From Microtetraspora fusca (lineage in GTDB: Bacteria > Actinomycetota > Actinomycetes > Streptosporangiales > Streptosporangiaceae), in the NCBI RefSeq assembly GCF_001570365.1, contig NZ_BBYK01000040.1, forward strand, positions 62,001 through 126,000: DNA of 64,000 nt. The letters are read 5' to 3'. This document shows, one piece after another, positions 44,986 through 55,828 of the stretch (position 1 is the first letter of the stretch; the number at the start of each line of letters is the position of its first letter). Position numbers and translations under genes: made by a program. Under the pieces are notes generated by a model. That model searched no databases. It had not been told where the DNA came from and was given only the letters and a program-made list of their open reading frames with translations.

Positions 44986-46043
44986 TTGACCGCCGTCACG
45001 ATCACCGAGACCGGCCGGGGCCGCCGGAGCGACTCGTTCCTGTCCGTCCAGGACCTGCACGTCTCCTTCCAGACAGAGGACGGGGTCGTCAAGGCGGTGG
45101 ACGGGCTCTCCTTCGAGGTCGAGAAGGGCACCACCCTCGGCATCGTCGGCGAGTCCGGCTCCGGCAAGTCCGTGACCAACCTGACGATCCTCGGGCTGCA
45201 CAGCAGCGAGCAGGCCGAGATCCGCGGCGAGATCTGGTTCGAGGACCAGGAGCTGGTCGGCGCGAGCCGCGGCGCCCTGGAGCGGCTGCGCGGCAACCGC
45301 ATCGCCATGATCTTCCAGGACCCGCTGACCGCGCTCTCGCCGTTCCACACCGTCGGCCGGCAGATCGGCGAGGTGTACCGCAAGCACAAGGGCGCGAGCA
45401 GGCGCGAGGCGCGCGACCGGGCGGTCGAGATGCTCGAACGCGTCGGCATCCCCAACGCCAAGGTCCGGGTGGACGACTACCCCCACCACTTCTCCGGCGG
45501 CATGCGGCAGCGCGTGATGATCGCGATGGCGCTGGTCTGCGACCCCGCGCTGGTCATCGCCGACGAGCCGACCACCGCGCTCGACGTGACCGTCCAGGCG
45601 CAGATCCTCGACCTGCTCAAGGACCTCCAGGACCAGATGGGCACCTCCATCATCCTGATCACGCACGACCTCGGCGTGGTCGCCCAGACGGCGCACAACG
45701 TCCTCGTCATGTACGCCGGCCGGGCCGCCGAGCGCGGCACGGTGCGCGAGGTCCTCGGCGCGCCCCGGCACCCGTACACCTGGGGGCTGCTGTCCTCGGC
45801 CCCGCGGCTCGGCTCGTCCGTGGACGTGCCGCTCAAGCCGGTGCGGGGGACGCCGCCGAGCCTGCTCAACCCGCCCTCCGGCTGCCGCTTCCACCCTCGC
45901 TGCGACTACCGCAACCAGGTCGGCCCCGACCTGTGCTCCACGGAGCTGCCGGAGCTGTCGCCGGAGCGCGGGCACGGCGACGCGTGCTATCTCACCCTGA
46001 CGCAGAAGCAGGAGATCTTCACCCAGCTCATGGAAGGCCGCTG

Positions 46044-46044
<1 letters not shown>
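44986..46044 (+). CDS. ABC importer ATPase, DppD type, operon 2
   Basis: 352-residue ATPase starting at TTG 44986, supported by GGAG seven bases upstream. Walker A is [19 protein letters not shown]-loop MIFQDPLTALSPFHTV, signature [40 protein letters not shown] and switch [11 protein letters not shown]. The C-terminal Cys tail is GCRFHPRCDYRNQVGPDLC. Its stop shares a base with the next ATG (TGATG). Confidence 0.95.
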
Positions 46045-47072
<1,028 letters not shown>

Positions 47073-47094
47073 CTGCGTCCACGGACCTGCCGGG

Positions 47095-47138
47095 CCCGTG
47101 TTTTCTTGAGCACGGGATGAACCGCGGACTGTCCGCGG
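47095..47138. terminator. Bidirectional terminator region between ABC operon 2 and tricorn gene
   Basis: Two hairpins lie in the 88-base convergent gap: CCCGTG (47095-47100) with CACGGG (47111-47116) around a TTTTCTT loop, and CCGCGGAC (47122-47129) with GTCCGCGG (47131-47138). Position between convergent genes supports termination in both directions. Confidence 0.55.
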
Positions 47139-47160
47139 CCTCCCGTACTCTCACCACTCG

Positions 47161-50100
47161 TCACCGCAGCGGCGGCAACTCCGGCGGGGTCGCCGGACCC
47201 CTCTCCTCCAGCGCCGCCAAGGCGAGCTCCACCGCCCGCGCCAGCTGCGGATCCCGCCCGGCGACCAGGTCCTGCGGCGTCACGATGACCTCGACGTCCG
47301 GGACGACGCCGTGGTTCTCCACGCCCCACCCCTCGCCCTCCAGCCAGAACGAGTACCGCGGCTGAGTGACGACGGTCCCGTCCACAAGCGAGTACCGCAT
47401 GTCGATGCCGATCACGCCGCCCCAGGTCCGCGTGCCCACGAGCGGCCCGATGCCGCGATGCTTGATCCCGGCGCTGACGATGTCCCCGTCCGACCCGGCG
47501 AACTCGTCGGTGACGGCCACAATAGGCCCGCGAGGCGAGTCGTCCGGGTACCGCATCGGCTCGTACCCCCGGGCCAGCGACCACCCGGTCACCCGGCGCT
47601 GCAGCTTCTCCAGCACCAGCTCGGAGACATGACCGCCGCCGTTGTCGCGGACGTCCACGATGAGCCCGTCGAAACCCATCTCGGCACGCAGATCCCGGTG
47701 GAACTGCGCCCAACCGTTGGCCACCATGTCCGGCACGTGCAGGTAGCCGAGCCGCCCGCCCGACGCCTCACGCACGAACGCCCGCCGTCCGGCCACCCAG
47801 TCGTGGTACCGCAGCGGCGTCTCGTCGGCGACGGGCGTGACGACGACCCGGCGGGTCTCGCCGCCGGAGCCGGGCTGGACGGTCAGCTCCACGGGCCGCT
47901 CCGCCGCGCCGGACAGCAGGGCCAGCGGCCCGCGGACCGGGTCGACCCGGCGCCCGCCCACGGCGACGATCGCGTCGCCCTCCCGGACGGCGACGCCGGG
48001 CGCGAGCAGCGGCGAGCGGGCCTCGTGGTCGGAGGACTCCCCGGGCAGGATGCGGCTGATCCGCCACACTCCGTTCTCGTCCCGGGCGAGGTCGGCGCCG
48101 AGCTGGCCCTGGCGGCGCTTGGGATCGCGGGCGGCGCCGTTGGGTCGCGCGTAGGCGTGGGAGGTGGCCAGCTCACCCTGGACCTCCCAGAGCAGGTCGA
48201 TCAGCTCGGAGTAGGTGCCGATCCGCTCCACGAGCGGGGCGTAGCGGTCGAGCGTGGCCTGCCAGTCGACGCCGTTCATGTCCGCGCGCCAGAAGTGGTC
48301 GCGCATGAGCCGCCCGGCCTCGTTGTAGGCCTGCCGCCATTCGGCGACCGGGTCGATGGTCACGGCCACACGGTCCAGGTCGATGGTGACGACCTCGCCG
48401 TCCTCTCCGGTGGCGCGGGTCTGCAGGCCGTTCTTGCCGGTGGCCACCAGGCGCGTGCTGTCGCCGCTGACCTCGAAGGCCCGGAACTCCCTGCCCAGCT
48501 CGCTGACCTTGCGCTTGGTCAGGTCGTAGCGTTCCAGGATCGGCGCGCCGGGCTCGGTGCCGTCGCCGAGCTGGCCGTTGAGCGGATGGCGCAGCCACAG
48601 CAGGCCGTCCTTGGCGGCACGCAGGTTGGAGTAGGTGCCGGCGGGTACCGGCACAGGCACGATCCGCGCCGCCAGCCCGTCGGCATCCACCTCGGTCACG
48701 GGCGGCGTGTCGGACGTGCCATCGTTCCCGGCGTCCGGACTGGCGTCGGCCTCCCCGTTGAAACCGCGGCCCGCCAGCGAGGGGTCGAACGGCGAGGGCG
48801 TGGTCGCCTTGAGCGGCACCAGGTACGGCCGGCCGCTGCTGGGGAAGGACAGGTCAAAGACGTGGGCGTCGTAGACCGGGTTGAACGTGCGGTCAGACAG
48901 GAAGGCCAGGTACTTGCCGTCCTCGGTGAAGGACGGGCTGTAGTCGTTGAAGCGCGGCGGCGTCACCTCGATCGCGGTGCCGCCGTCCACGCGGGCCAGC
49001 TTGAGGTGGCAGCGCTCGGCTTGGTAGGCATGCGCCCACGCGAGCCAGGCCGAGTCCGGCGAGAATGTCAGCTGCCTCACGTCGCCGTGAGTGGTGCGGT
49101 CCAGCTCGCGGACGTTCCCGAAGTCGACGTCCACCACCAGGAGCCGCCCGTCGTGAGTGGCGACCGCGGCGTGCTTGCCGTCCGGCGCGGCGGCCAGGTC
49201 GAGCACCCGGCCGAGCTGACCGGCGGCCAGCGTGCGAATCTCACCGCCGGGTGCGCCGATCTCCAGCGCGTCCTCGCCGGAGGCGTCCGACACCCAGACG
49301 ACCCGGCCGGCGTCGTCGAGAGGCCGCGGCAGCCGTACCCGGACGCCGGGCTCGGCGCGCAGCACGCCCGCTGGGCCGTCGCGGTGGGTCAGCCAGTGGG
49401 CGGTGCCGCGGATCTCGATCACGCTGGCCCGCCCGGTACGGTCCGGCGCGAAACTGTCGACCTTGCTCGGCGCCGGCCGCTTGGCCCGGGCCGGGCGCGG
49501 CCCGCTCAGGGTGAGGTCCAGCTTGTACGGCTCTGCTTCCAGGCTCTCCAGCAGCCACAGCTCGGCGCCGAGGCTGTAGACGACGCGGGAGCCGTCGGAT
49601 GCGGCATGGCGCGCGTAGAAGCCGCGGTGCGTGGTGTGCTGGCGCAGGTCCGAGCCGTCGGGCAGGCAGGAGTACAGGTTGCCGTCGCCGTCCGTGTCGG
49701 CGAGGAAGGCCAGGCGCTCCCCCACCCACATGACCGACCAATGCTGCGCAGAGTTGTCGGCGAACAGGCGGGTGAACTCGCCGTCACCCGTGGCGTCCAC
49801 CCAGATCTTGGCCGCGGTACCGCCGCGGTAACGCTTCCACTGCGACGGTTCGCGCCACACCGCCGAGACGGCCGCCACCTTGGGGCCGCTGACCGCGGCC
49901 TCGCTGACCCTGCCGTACGGCAGAGCCTTCGCCTGGCCGCCGTCCAGCGGAACCGCGTAGGCCCACAGCCGGGTGCGTGAGCCGTGGCCCGCGGCGGTGA
50001 CGGCCAGCACGTTCCCGTCCTCGGTCCAGCCCCGCACGCCCGTCATGGCGTTGCCCCAGTGCGTGAGCCGCTCGCTCTCGGCGCCCTCCAGATCGGCGGC

Positions 50101-50310
50101 GAACACCTCGGGCTCGCCCTCGCGGGTGCTCGTCCACGCGATGTGCGTGCCGTCGGAAGAGAACCGGGGGTGGGAGACCGCGACCTGGTCAGCCGTGAAC
50201 CGCCAGGCCCTGCCGCCGCCCACGGGCGCCAGCCAGACGTCGTCGTCCGCTACGAAGGTGAGGAGGTCGTCATGCAAGTGGGGGTATCTCAGATATGCAC
50301 CATTTGCCAC
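47161..50310 (-). CDS. Tricorn-type protease (S41)
   Basis: Large cytosolic protease of 1049 residues that degrades oligopeptides made by the proteasome or other proteases. The first half is beta-propeller sequence with WD/DPP-like repeats (PRFSSDGTHIAWTSTREGEPEVF, YSPSFTEDGKYLAFLSDRTFNP). A PDZ domain follows (LAPGVAVREGDAIVAVGGRRVDP) and then the S41 catalytic core. H718 lies in GELATSHAYARP and S940 in DEFAGSDGDIVSAG, matching the tricorn catalytic His and Ser. There is no signal peptide. It sits beside two peptide importers. The 246-base upstream gap contains the second dispersed repeat copy. Confidence 0.93.
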   Translation of the reverse strand: MANGAYLRYPHLHDDLLTFVADDDVWLAPVGGGRAWRFTADQVAVSHPRFSSDGTHIAWTSTREGEPEVFAADLEGAESERLTHWGNAMTGVRGWTEDGNVLAVTAAGHGSRTRLWAYAVPLDGGQAKALPYGRVSEAAVSGPKVAAVSAVWREPSQWKRYRGGTAAKIWVDATGDGEFTRLFADNSAQHWSVMWVGERLAFLADTDGDGNLYSCLPDGSDLRQHTTHRGFYARHAASDGSRVVYSLGAELWLLESLEAEPYKLDLTLSGPRPARAKRPAPSKVDSFAPDRTGRASVIEIRGTAHWLTHRDGPAGVLRAEPGVRVRLPRPLDDAGRVVWVSDASGEDALEIGAPGGEIRTLAAGQLGRVLDLAAAPDGKHAAVATHDGRLLVVDVDFGNVRELDRTTHGDVRQLTFSPDSAWLAWAHAYQAERCHLKLARVDGGTAIEVTPPRFNDYSPSFTEDGKYLAFLSDRTFNPVYDAHVFDLSFPSSGRPYLVPLKATTPSPFDPSLAGRGFNGEADASPDAGNDGTSDTPPVTEVDADGLAARIVPVPVPAGTYSNLRAAKDGLLWLRHPLNGQLGDGTEPGAPILERYDLTKRKVSELGREFRAFEVSGDSTRLVATGKNGLQTRATGEDGEVVTIDLDRVAVTIDPVAEWRQAYNEAGRLMRDHFWRADMNGVDWQATLDRYAPLVERIGTYSELIDLLWEVQGELATSHAYARPNGAARDPKRRQGQLGADLARDENGVWRISRILPGESSDHEARSPLLAPGVAVREGDAIVAVGGRRVDPVRGPLALLSGAAERPVELTVQPGSGGETRRVVVTPVADETPLRYHDWVAGRRAFVREASGGRLGYLHVPDMVANGWAQFHRDLRAEMGFDGLIVDVRDNGGGHVSELVLEKLQRRVTGWSLARGYEPMRYPDDSPRGPIVAVTDEFAGSDGDIVSAGIKHRGIGPLVGTRTWGGVIGIDMRYSLVDGTVVTQPRYSFWLEGEGWGVENHGVVPDVEVIVTPQDLVAGRDPQLARAVELALAALEERGPATPPELPPLR

Positions 50311-50392
50311 ATCCGCACCCTATGTCGATCAAGTCCTTCCTGCTGGAGGATTTCCAGACCGAGGCTCCGGACCTAATGGGGTGTATACGGAC

Positions 50393-50519
50393 GCGCTGTC
50401 GGCAAGCGTTCACCTGGATCGAGGGAGCGGAGCGGAAGGGAGCGAGGACTGGAAGGCCCGGCGAAGCTCGCTTCACGATGACCGGAGGTTCCTTCCGGCG
50501 AAGTGACCGACCCGGCCAA
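50393..50519 (-). repeat. Dispersed intergenic repeat, copy B (inverted)
   Basis: Reverse-complement counterpart of 40599-40723, about 127 bp. It lies in the gap between tricorn and rpe. Copy B retains CTTCGCCGGA, CCGGTC, GAAGC-GA-GCTTC and the GACAGCGC end. No open reading frame with gene-like codon use crosses it. Confidence 0.75.
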
Positions 50520-50541
50520 CGCCAGGTCGTGTCTGACACTC

Positions 50542-50561
50542 CCTAGTGCCGTGGCACTAGG
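50542..50561 (-). terminator. Compact hairpin at the end of rpe
   Basis: CCTAGTGCC (50542-50550) and GGCACTAGG (50553-50561) are perfect complements around GT, so the folded form has seven to eight pairs and a small loop. It spans the rpe stop codon and is the likely 3' end of the minus-strand housekeeping operon. Confidence 0.6.
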
Positions 50562-51225
50562 CCTGCTGGGCGGCCGCGGCGAGCGCCCGCAGGTCGCGTA
50601 CGGCCTTGGCCGCGTCCTCCGCGCCGTAGACCGCGCTGCCGGCCACGAAAACGTCGGCCCCGGCCTCCGCGCAGCGCTCGATCGTCTCGGCGGAGACGCC
50701 GCCGTCCACCTGCAGCCACACCTCGCCGCCGTACTTCTCGATGAGCGCGCGGGCGCGCGACAGCTTGGGCAGCACCACGTCAAGGAACTTCTGGCCGCCG
50801 AAGCCGGGCTCGACCGTCATCACCAGAAGCATGTCGATCTCGGGCAGCAGGTCCTCGTAGTAGTCCACGGGGGTCGCCGGGTTGAGCGCGAACCCGGAGC
50901 GCGCGCCCGCGGAGCGGATGGCGCGCAGCGTCCGCACCGGCGCCTTGGCCGCCTCGGCGTGGATCGTCACGCTGCCCGCGCCCGCCTCCGCGTACGACGG
51001 CGCCCACCGGTCCGGGCTCTCGATCATGAGATGGCAGTCGATCGGGAGCGACGTCGTCTTGAGCAGCGACTCGACGATGGGCAGGCCGAGCGTGAGGTTG
51101 GGCACGAAGTGGTTGTCCATGACGTCCACGTGCAACCAGTCGGCGACGCCCTCCACCCGGGTCGCCTCGTCGGCGAGCCTGGAGAAGTCTGCGGACAGGA
51201 TGCTGGGCGAGATCTGTACGGCCAT
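50557..51225 (-). CDS. rpe: Ribulose-phosphate 3-epimerase
   Basis: TIM-barrel enzyme interconverting ribulose-5-P and xylulose-5-P. The 222 residues include [66 protein letters not shown] and [10 protein letters not shown], containing the metal His/Asp residues and the phosphate-binding GG. ATG 51225. It is the last gene of the run after rsmB, 88 bases away. Confidence 0.97.
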   Translation of the reverse strand: MAVQISPSILSADFSRLADEATRVEGVADWLHVDVMDNHFVPNLTLGLPIVESLLKTTSLPIDCHLMIESPDRWAPSYAEAGAGSVTIHAEAAKAPVRTLRAIRSAGARSGFALNPATPVDYYEDLLPEIDMLLVMTVEPGFGGQKFLDVVLPKLSRARALIEKYGGEVWLQVDGGVSAETIERCAEAGADVFVAGSAVYGAEDAAKAVRDLRALAAAAQQA

Positions 51226-51313
51226 GATGCCCGAGTTTAGCCGGGTCGGCTCCCGGACCCGCCGCGGGTTCCCCCGGCGGCGGGCCCCGTCCCGGCCACG
51301 CCCGCGGCCCGTC

Positions 51314-52819
51314 TCACCTGCGGCGCAGCAGCGCGAGGAACATCGCGTCGGTGCCGTGGCGGTGCGGCCAGAACTGCGCGTACGGGCCGTCGCCGAGGCC
51401 GGGGACCTCCGGCAGGTACTCCCTGGCGTCCAGGATCTCGGCCCGCCCGTTCCCCACGAGGTCGCCGACCACCGTCCGGGTCTCGGCCAGGTGCGGCGAG
51501 CAGGTCACGTACGCCACCACCCCGCCGGGCCGTACCGCGTCGAGCGCGGTGGCGAGCAGCCGCCGCTGCAGGGCGGTCAGCTCGGGGATGCTGCGCGGGT
51601 CGCGCCGCCAGCGCGCCTCCGGGCGACGGCGCAGCGCGCCCAGCCCGGTGCAGGGAGCGTCCAGCATCACCCGGTCGAACGCGCCCGGCCGCCACGCCGG
51701 CTCGGTGCCGTCGGCCGTGATGATCTTGGCCTCCGCGGTGGCCTGCCAGGCCAGCCGGGCGCGGTGATACTGCACGTCCGCGCCCAGCAGGCGAGCGCCC
51801 CGCTGGGTGGCCACCGCGTCGAGCAGCCCGGCCTTGCCGCCCGGCCCGGCGCACATGTCGAGCCAGCGCGCGTCCTGCTCCAGGGGAACCCGGGTGAGGG
51901 CGAGGGCGACGAGCTGGCTGGCCTCGTCCTGCACGGCCGCCCGCGCCTCGCCGATCGCCCGGATGGCGCCCGGGTCGCCGTCGCGCAGATAGGCCCCGTA
52001 CGGCGAGTACGCGGCCGGCTCGGCCCCGGCGGCGACGAGCTCGTCCAGCGAGCACCGGCCGGGCCGCGCCACGAGCGCCACCTTGGGCCGGTCGTTGTCG
52101 GCGGCGAGCAGGGCGGCGGTCTCCTCGACGTCGCCGCCGAGCGCGTCCCGCAGGGCGGCGACGATCCAGGCGGGGTGGCTGTAGGTGACCGCGAGATTCC
52201 CCACGGGGTCGTCCTCGCGCGGCGGGGCGACGATGGGCAGCCACTCCTCCAGCGTCCGGGTGGCGACCTTGCGCAGCACGGCGTTGGCGTACCGGGCGGG
52301 GCCGCTGCCCACGCGGAGCCGTACCAGGTCGATGGTCGCGCTCACCGCCGCGTGCGCGGGGATGCGGGTCCGCAGCAGCTGGTGGACGCCGAGCCGGATC
52401 GCGTCCAGCAGCGGCGGGTCCACCTCCTCCGGCGCGCGGTCACTGCACATCGCGATGACTTCGTCGTACGTGCCGAGCCCGCGCAGCGTGCCGTACGCCA
52501 GTTCGGTGGCGAGCGCCGCGTCCCTACCGGTGATCTTCCGCTGCCGCAGCAGCGTCGGCATCAGCAGGTTGGCGTACGCGTCACGCTCGTCGACGGCGCG
52601 CATCAGGTCGTAGGCGGCGTTGCGCGCCTCGTCCCTGACCGGCCTGCCCGGGCCGCGCCGCCCGCCCTGGCCTCCACCGCGCCGTTGCGGGCCGCCCTTC
52701 CCATGGCGGGCGCCCTCCTGCGCGGACCTGTCCTGCCCGCCGCGGCGCTGCTCGCCGGGGCCGCCTCCGGCGCGGTTCTGCCCGGAGCGGTTCCGTCCGC
52801 CGCGGTTGTCGCTGTTCAC
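51314..52819 (-). CDS. rsmB: RsmB-type 16S rRNA m5C methyltransferase
   Basis: Methylates C967 of 16S rRNA (E. coli numbering). The 501 residues begin with a Gly/Arg/Gln-rich tail of about 70 residues ([13 protein letters not shown]), then a NusB-like RNA-binding domain ([24 protein letters not shown]). The Rossmann domain follows with [37 protein letters not shown] and the catalytic VTCSPH. GTG 52819 lies five bases beyond the fmt stop. The tail is longer than in E. coli but usual in actinomycetes. Confidence 0.94.
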   Translation of the reverse strand: MNSDNRGGRNRSGQNRAGGGPGEQRRGGQDRSAQEGARHGKGGPQRRGGGQGGRRGPGRPVRDEARNAAYDLMRAVDERDAYANLLMPTLLRQRKITGRDAALATELAYGTLRGLGTYDEVIAMCSDRAPEEVDPPLLDAIRLGVHQLLRTRIPAHAAVSATIDLVRLRVGSGPARYANAVLRKVATRTLEEWLPIVAPPREDDPVGNLAVTYSHPAWIVAALRDALGGDVEETAALLAADNDRPKVALVARPGRCSLDELVAAGAEPAAYSPYGAYLRDGDPGAIRAIGEARAAVQDEASQLVALALTRVPLEQDARWLDMCAGPGGKAGLLDAVATQRGARLLGADVQYHRARLAWQATAEAKIITADGTEPAWRPGAFDRVMLDAPCTGLGALRRRPEARWRRDPRSIPELTALQRRLLATALDAVRPGGVVAYVTCSPHLAETRTVVGDLVGNGRAEILDAREYLPEVPGLGDGPYAQFWPHRHGTDAMFLALLRRR

Positions 52820-52824
52820 GTCGC

Positions 52825-53754
52825 TCAGCCCAGCCGATCTTCGCCGGTCACGCGCACGCCGCGCGCCCACTCCGCCGCCGTCATCAGGCGCTTGCCCTGC
52901 GGCTGCACCTCGCCCAACTCGACCGGGTGGGACGCGGTGCCGACCAGAACGCTGTTCTTGGCCGCCCTGATCTCCCCGGGACCGAGCCGGTCCGCGTCGG
53001 GTGCGAGCTTCACCGGGCCGACCTTGACCCGCTGGCCGCGGAACTCGGTCCACGCGCCGGGAGCGGGCGTGCAGGCGCGGACCAGGCGGTCCACCCGCAT
53101 GGCGGGAGCCGTCCAGTCCACCCGGGCGTCGTCCACGTCGATCTTGGGGGCGAGGCTGACGCCGTCGTGCGGCTGCTCGCGCGCCTCCAGCGTGCCGTCC
53201 TCGATGCCGTCCAGGGTGGCGAGGAGCAGCTCGGCGCCGGACTCGGCGAGGCGGCCGAGCAGGTCGCCGCTGGTGTCGTCGGGCCGTACCGGCTCGGTCA
53301 CGACGCCGAAGACGGGGCCCGCGTCGAGCTCCTTGACGATGCGGAAGGTCGCGGCGCCGGTGATCTCGTCGCCGTGCAGCACGGCGTGCTGGACCGGCGC
53401 CGCGCCGCGCCAGGCGGGCAGCAGCGAGAAGTGCAGGTTGACCCACCCGTGCCGGGGGATGTCCAGCGCGGACTGCGGCAGCAGCGCGCCGTACGCGACG
53501 ACGGGGCAGCAGTCCGGGCCGATCTCGCGCAGCCGGTCGAGGAAGTCGGGGTTCCCGGCCTTCGCCGGCCTGAGCACCTCGATGCCGGCCTCGTCGGCGA
53601 GCTGGGCCACGGGGCTGGGGTGAACCTTGCGCCCCCGGCCCGACTGCGCGTCGGGGCGGGTGACGACGGCGACGACCTCATGCCGGGACGAGTCCAGCAG
53701 CGCGCGCAGCGAGGGCAGCGCGGTGTCCGGCGTGCCGGCGAAGACGAGGCGCAC
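52825..53754 (-). CDS. fmt: Methionyl-tRNA formyltransferase
   Basis: Formylates initiator Met-tRNA. The 309 residues begin [21 protein letters not shown] and contain the formyl-THF site [52 protein letters not shown] with the catalytic Asn, His and later Asp, plus the C-terminal tRNA-binding domain. GTG 53754 shares its first base with the def stop, so the two genes are coupled, as expected for the formylation/deformylation pair. Confidence 0.96.
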   Translation of the reverse strand: MRLVFAGTPDTALPSLRALLDSSRHEVVAVVTRPDAQSGRGRKVHPSPVAQLADEAGIEVLRPAKAGNPDFLDRLREIGPDCCPVVAYGALLPQSALDIPRHGWVNLHFSLLPAWRGAAPVQHAVLHGDEITGAATFRIVKELDAGPVFGVVTEPVRPDDTSGDLLGRLAESGAELLLATLDGIEDGTLEAREQPHDGVSLAPKIDVDDARVDWTAPAMRVDRLVRACTPAPGAWTEFRGQRVKVGPVKLAPDADRLGPGEIRAAKNSVLVGTASHPVELGEVQPQGKRLMTAAEWARGVRVTGEDRLG

Positions 53755-54302
53755 TAGATGGCCCTCCCCCGCGTCGCGTGCGGAGAGAACTTGACGGCCG
53801 GGGCGGACAGCCCGCTCCACTCGGCCTCGCGGATGGCCCGCATCGCCTGCTTGCGCTGCTTGGCGTCCATGCGGTCGATGAAGAGCACGCCGTCGAGATG
53901 GTCGGTCTCGTGCTGGAAGCAGCGCGCCATCAGGTCGGTGCCCTCCAGCACGACGGGATCGCCGTGCATGTTGAAGCCCTTGGCCACGGCCCTGATGGCG
54001 CGGGGCGTCGGGAAGGACAGTCCGGGGAAGGACAGGCAGCCCTCCTCGCCCTCCTCGTCGAGCTCGGAGGACAGGTCGAGGTCGGGGTTGATCAGATGGC
54101 CGAGCTGGTCGTCCACGTAGTAGGTGAACACGCGCAGCCCGACGCCGATCTGCGGCGCGGCGAGCCCGGCGCCCGGCGCGTCCATCATCGTGTCGGTGAG
54201 GTCCTTGACGAGCCGGCGCAACTCCTTGTCGAAATCCACCACCGGCTCCGCCGGGGTGCGCAGCACCGGGTCGCCGAACAGGCGGATCGGCTGAATGGCC
54301 AA
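53754..54302 (-). CDS. def: Peptide deformylase
   Basis: Removes the N-terminal formyl group from new proteins. All three motifs are present in 182 residues: [10 protein letters not shown] (motif 1), EGCLSFPG (motif 2, metal Cys) and QHETDHLDG (motif 3, HExxH). TTG 54302 is the start, with GGAG seven bases upstream. It directly precedes fmt. The 166-base gap to the upstream hypothetical gene shows no clear feature. Confidence 0.96.
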   Translation of the reverse strand: MAIQPIRLFGDPVLRTPAEPVVDFDKELRRLVKDLTDTMMDAPGAGLAAPQIGVGLRVFTYYVDDQLGHLINPDLDLSSELDEEGEEGCLSFPGLSFPTPRAIRAVAKGFNMHGDPVVLEGTDLMARCFQHETDHLDGVLFIDRMDAKQRKQAMRAIREAEWSGLSAPAVKFSPHATRGRAI

Positions 54303-54468
54303 CAGAGGGCTCCGTTCACATCAGGTGACGTCAAGTTCCAGGGATCAGCCCAGTTTACGGCCCTCCGGCACCGAGCCCGAATGCCGAGCGCCGCCGCGCG
54401 CCCGGAACGCCGTGGCCGTGCGAGTGCCCCCGGACGACGGCGGACGCGATCTGGGCGGTGGTGGTGGA

Positions 54469-55686
54469 TCAGGCGATCCGGGAGCGGGCCTTCATCGCGG
54501 TCTTGCGCGCCGACTTGGCGATGACCACGTCGGGGTGGTGGCGGCCCAGCATCTCCAGGACGGCCAGGGCGTCGGGGTGTTCGGTGCGGCCCATCTCGGG
54601 GACCAGCGTGCGCAGGTCCTCTCCCAGCATGTCGATCTGCCCGACCGACTCGCCCCCGGAGCCGATGTACAGCAGGGCGGCGAGCGTGTCCACCGCCACC
54701 CAGGCGCCGTCGCTCTCGCTCAGCGCGGGCGCCTCCAGGTCGCGGACACCCAGCCAGGCCGCGGCGTACCGCCACATCATCGGCTCGGACAGCGCCTCAC
54801 GGACGGCAGGCTCGGCCTCGGGGCCCAGCTCCTCCAGGATCGTGCCGGCCGTGCCCCGCTGCGCGGCGTTCCCGGACGCCGCGATCTTGATGAGCTCGCG
54901 GGCGGCGTCCTCGGGGATCCGCCGCTCCAGCCACAGCGTGGCGACGCTCGACGACGCCTTTCCCTCCAACATCGCCTCGATCAGCTCCGCCGCGCCCAGC
55001 TCGGCGAACCCCGCCACCTCGTGCAGGGAGGGCGCGTCGTGCCCCTCCCTCAGCAGGTCGCGGCGCACCGCCCACACGCCGGGCGGCGTCAGCCGTACGA
55101 CCTCGGCGACGGGCTCGATCAGTCCGCAGTACTCCAGTAAGCCGAGCGCGTCGGCCAGCTCGGCGGCGAGCGTCATCCGCAGGCGCCGCAACTCCGCCGG
55201 GCGGGCCTCGCAGCCGACCTCGTGCGCCTGCAGGATGCCCGAGGCCAGGGCGGCGACGGGCATGCCCGTCCGGACCGAGTAGATGGTCGCGAGGATCTCG
55301 GTCAGGTGCTCGTCGATCACGCTGGAGCCGGTCAAGCCCTCGTCGGTGCGGTCGAGCACGTCCATGACCACGCCGTCCCAGAACTCCAGCAGGTCGTGGA
55401 CCGGTGGGCCGGGCCGGGCGCCGGCCTTCGTGATCTCGATGAGGCGGCCGTTCACCGCGACGATCCAGATGAGACGGAGCCGGCGGGCCTCCAGGCCCAG
55501 CTCGCGGACCGCGGCCGCCGCGTCCTTCTCGGTCAGCAGCCCGCCCTCGGTGACCTCGCGCACCCCGGTCCACCGCGCGAGCCGTACGGCGTCACGCACG
55601 AGCGGCACCAGGGGCACGGCACGCACCAGTTCCTCGTCGGGGGCGAGGTCGACCGGCGGGAAAGTGAGGGCGTCGCTGTCGGCCAT
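54469..55686 (-). CDS. Hypothetical protein, short paralogue of the priA-def pair
   Basis: 405 residues without a recognised family. It is mostly helical, with repeat-like units (EDAARELIKIAASGNAAQRGTAGTILEELGPEAEPAVREAL) that look HEAT-like. The last segment, HPDALAVLEMLGRHHPDVVIAKSARKTAMKARSRIA, is shared with the next gene upstream. It aligns with residues from about 180 to the end of that 559-residue protein but lacks its N-terminal part. No signal peptide or membrane helix is seen. ATG 55686 has only a distant GGAG. Its housekeeping neighbourhood suggests a conserved actinobacterial role that cannot be named. Confidence 0.8.
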   Translation of the reverse strand: MADSDALTFPPVDLAPDEELVRAVPLVPLVRDAVRLARWTGVREVTEGGLLTEKDAAAAVRELGLEARRLRLIWIVAVNGRLIEITKAGARPGPPVHDLLEFWDGVVMDVLDRTDEGLTGSSVIDEHLTEILATIYSVRTGMPVAALASGILQAHEVGCEARPAELRRLRMTLAAELADALGLLEYCGLIEPVAEVVRLTPPGVWAVRRDLLREGHDAPSLHEVAGFAELGAAELIEAMLEGKASSSVATLWLERRIPEDAARELIKIAASGNAAQRGTAGTILEELGPEAEPAVREALSEPMMWRYAAAWLGVRDLEAPALSESDGAWVAVDTLAALLYIGSGGESVGQIDMLGEDLRTLVPEMGRTEHPDALAVLEMLGRHHPDVVIAKSARKTAMKARSRIA

Positions 55687-55828
55687 TACAGCAACTTACT
55701 CCACATACGACGCCTGCTGTGCCGTTCGCCGCTTCCTCCTCAGGCGTCTCGCGAACGCACGCAGGCGGGCGCCGGTGCGCACCCGTGAACGTTTCGTCGA
55801 TCTCCCCGGAGGAGCCGCCCCGCGCGGG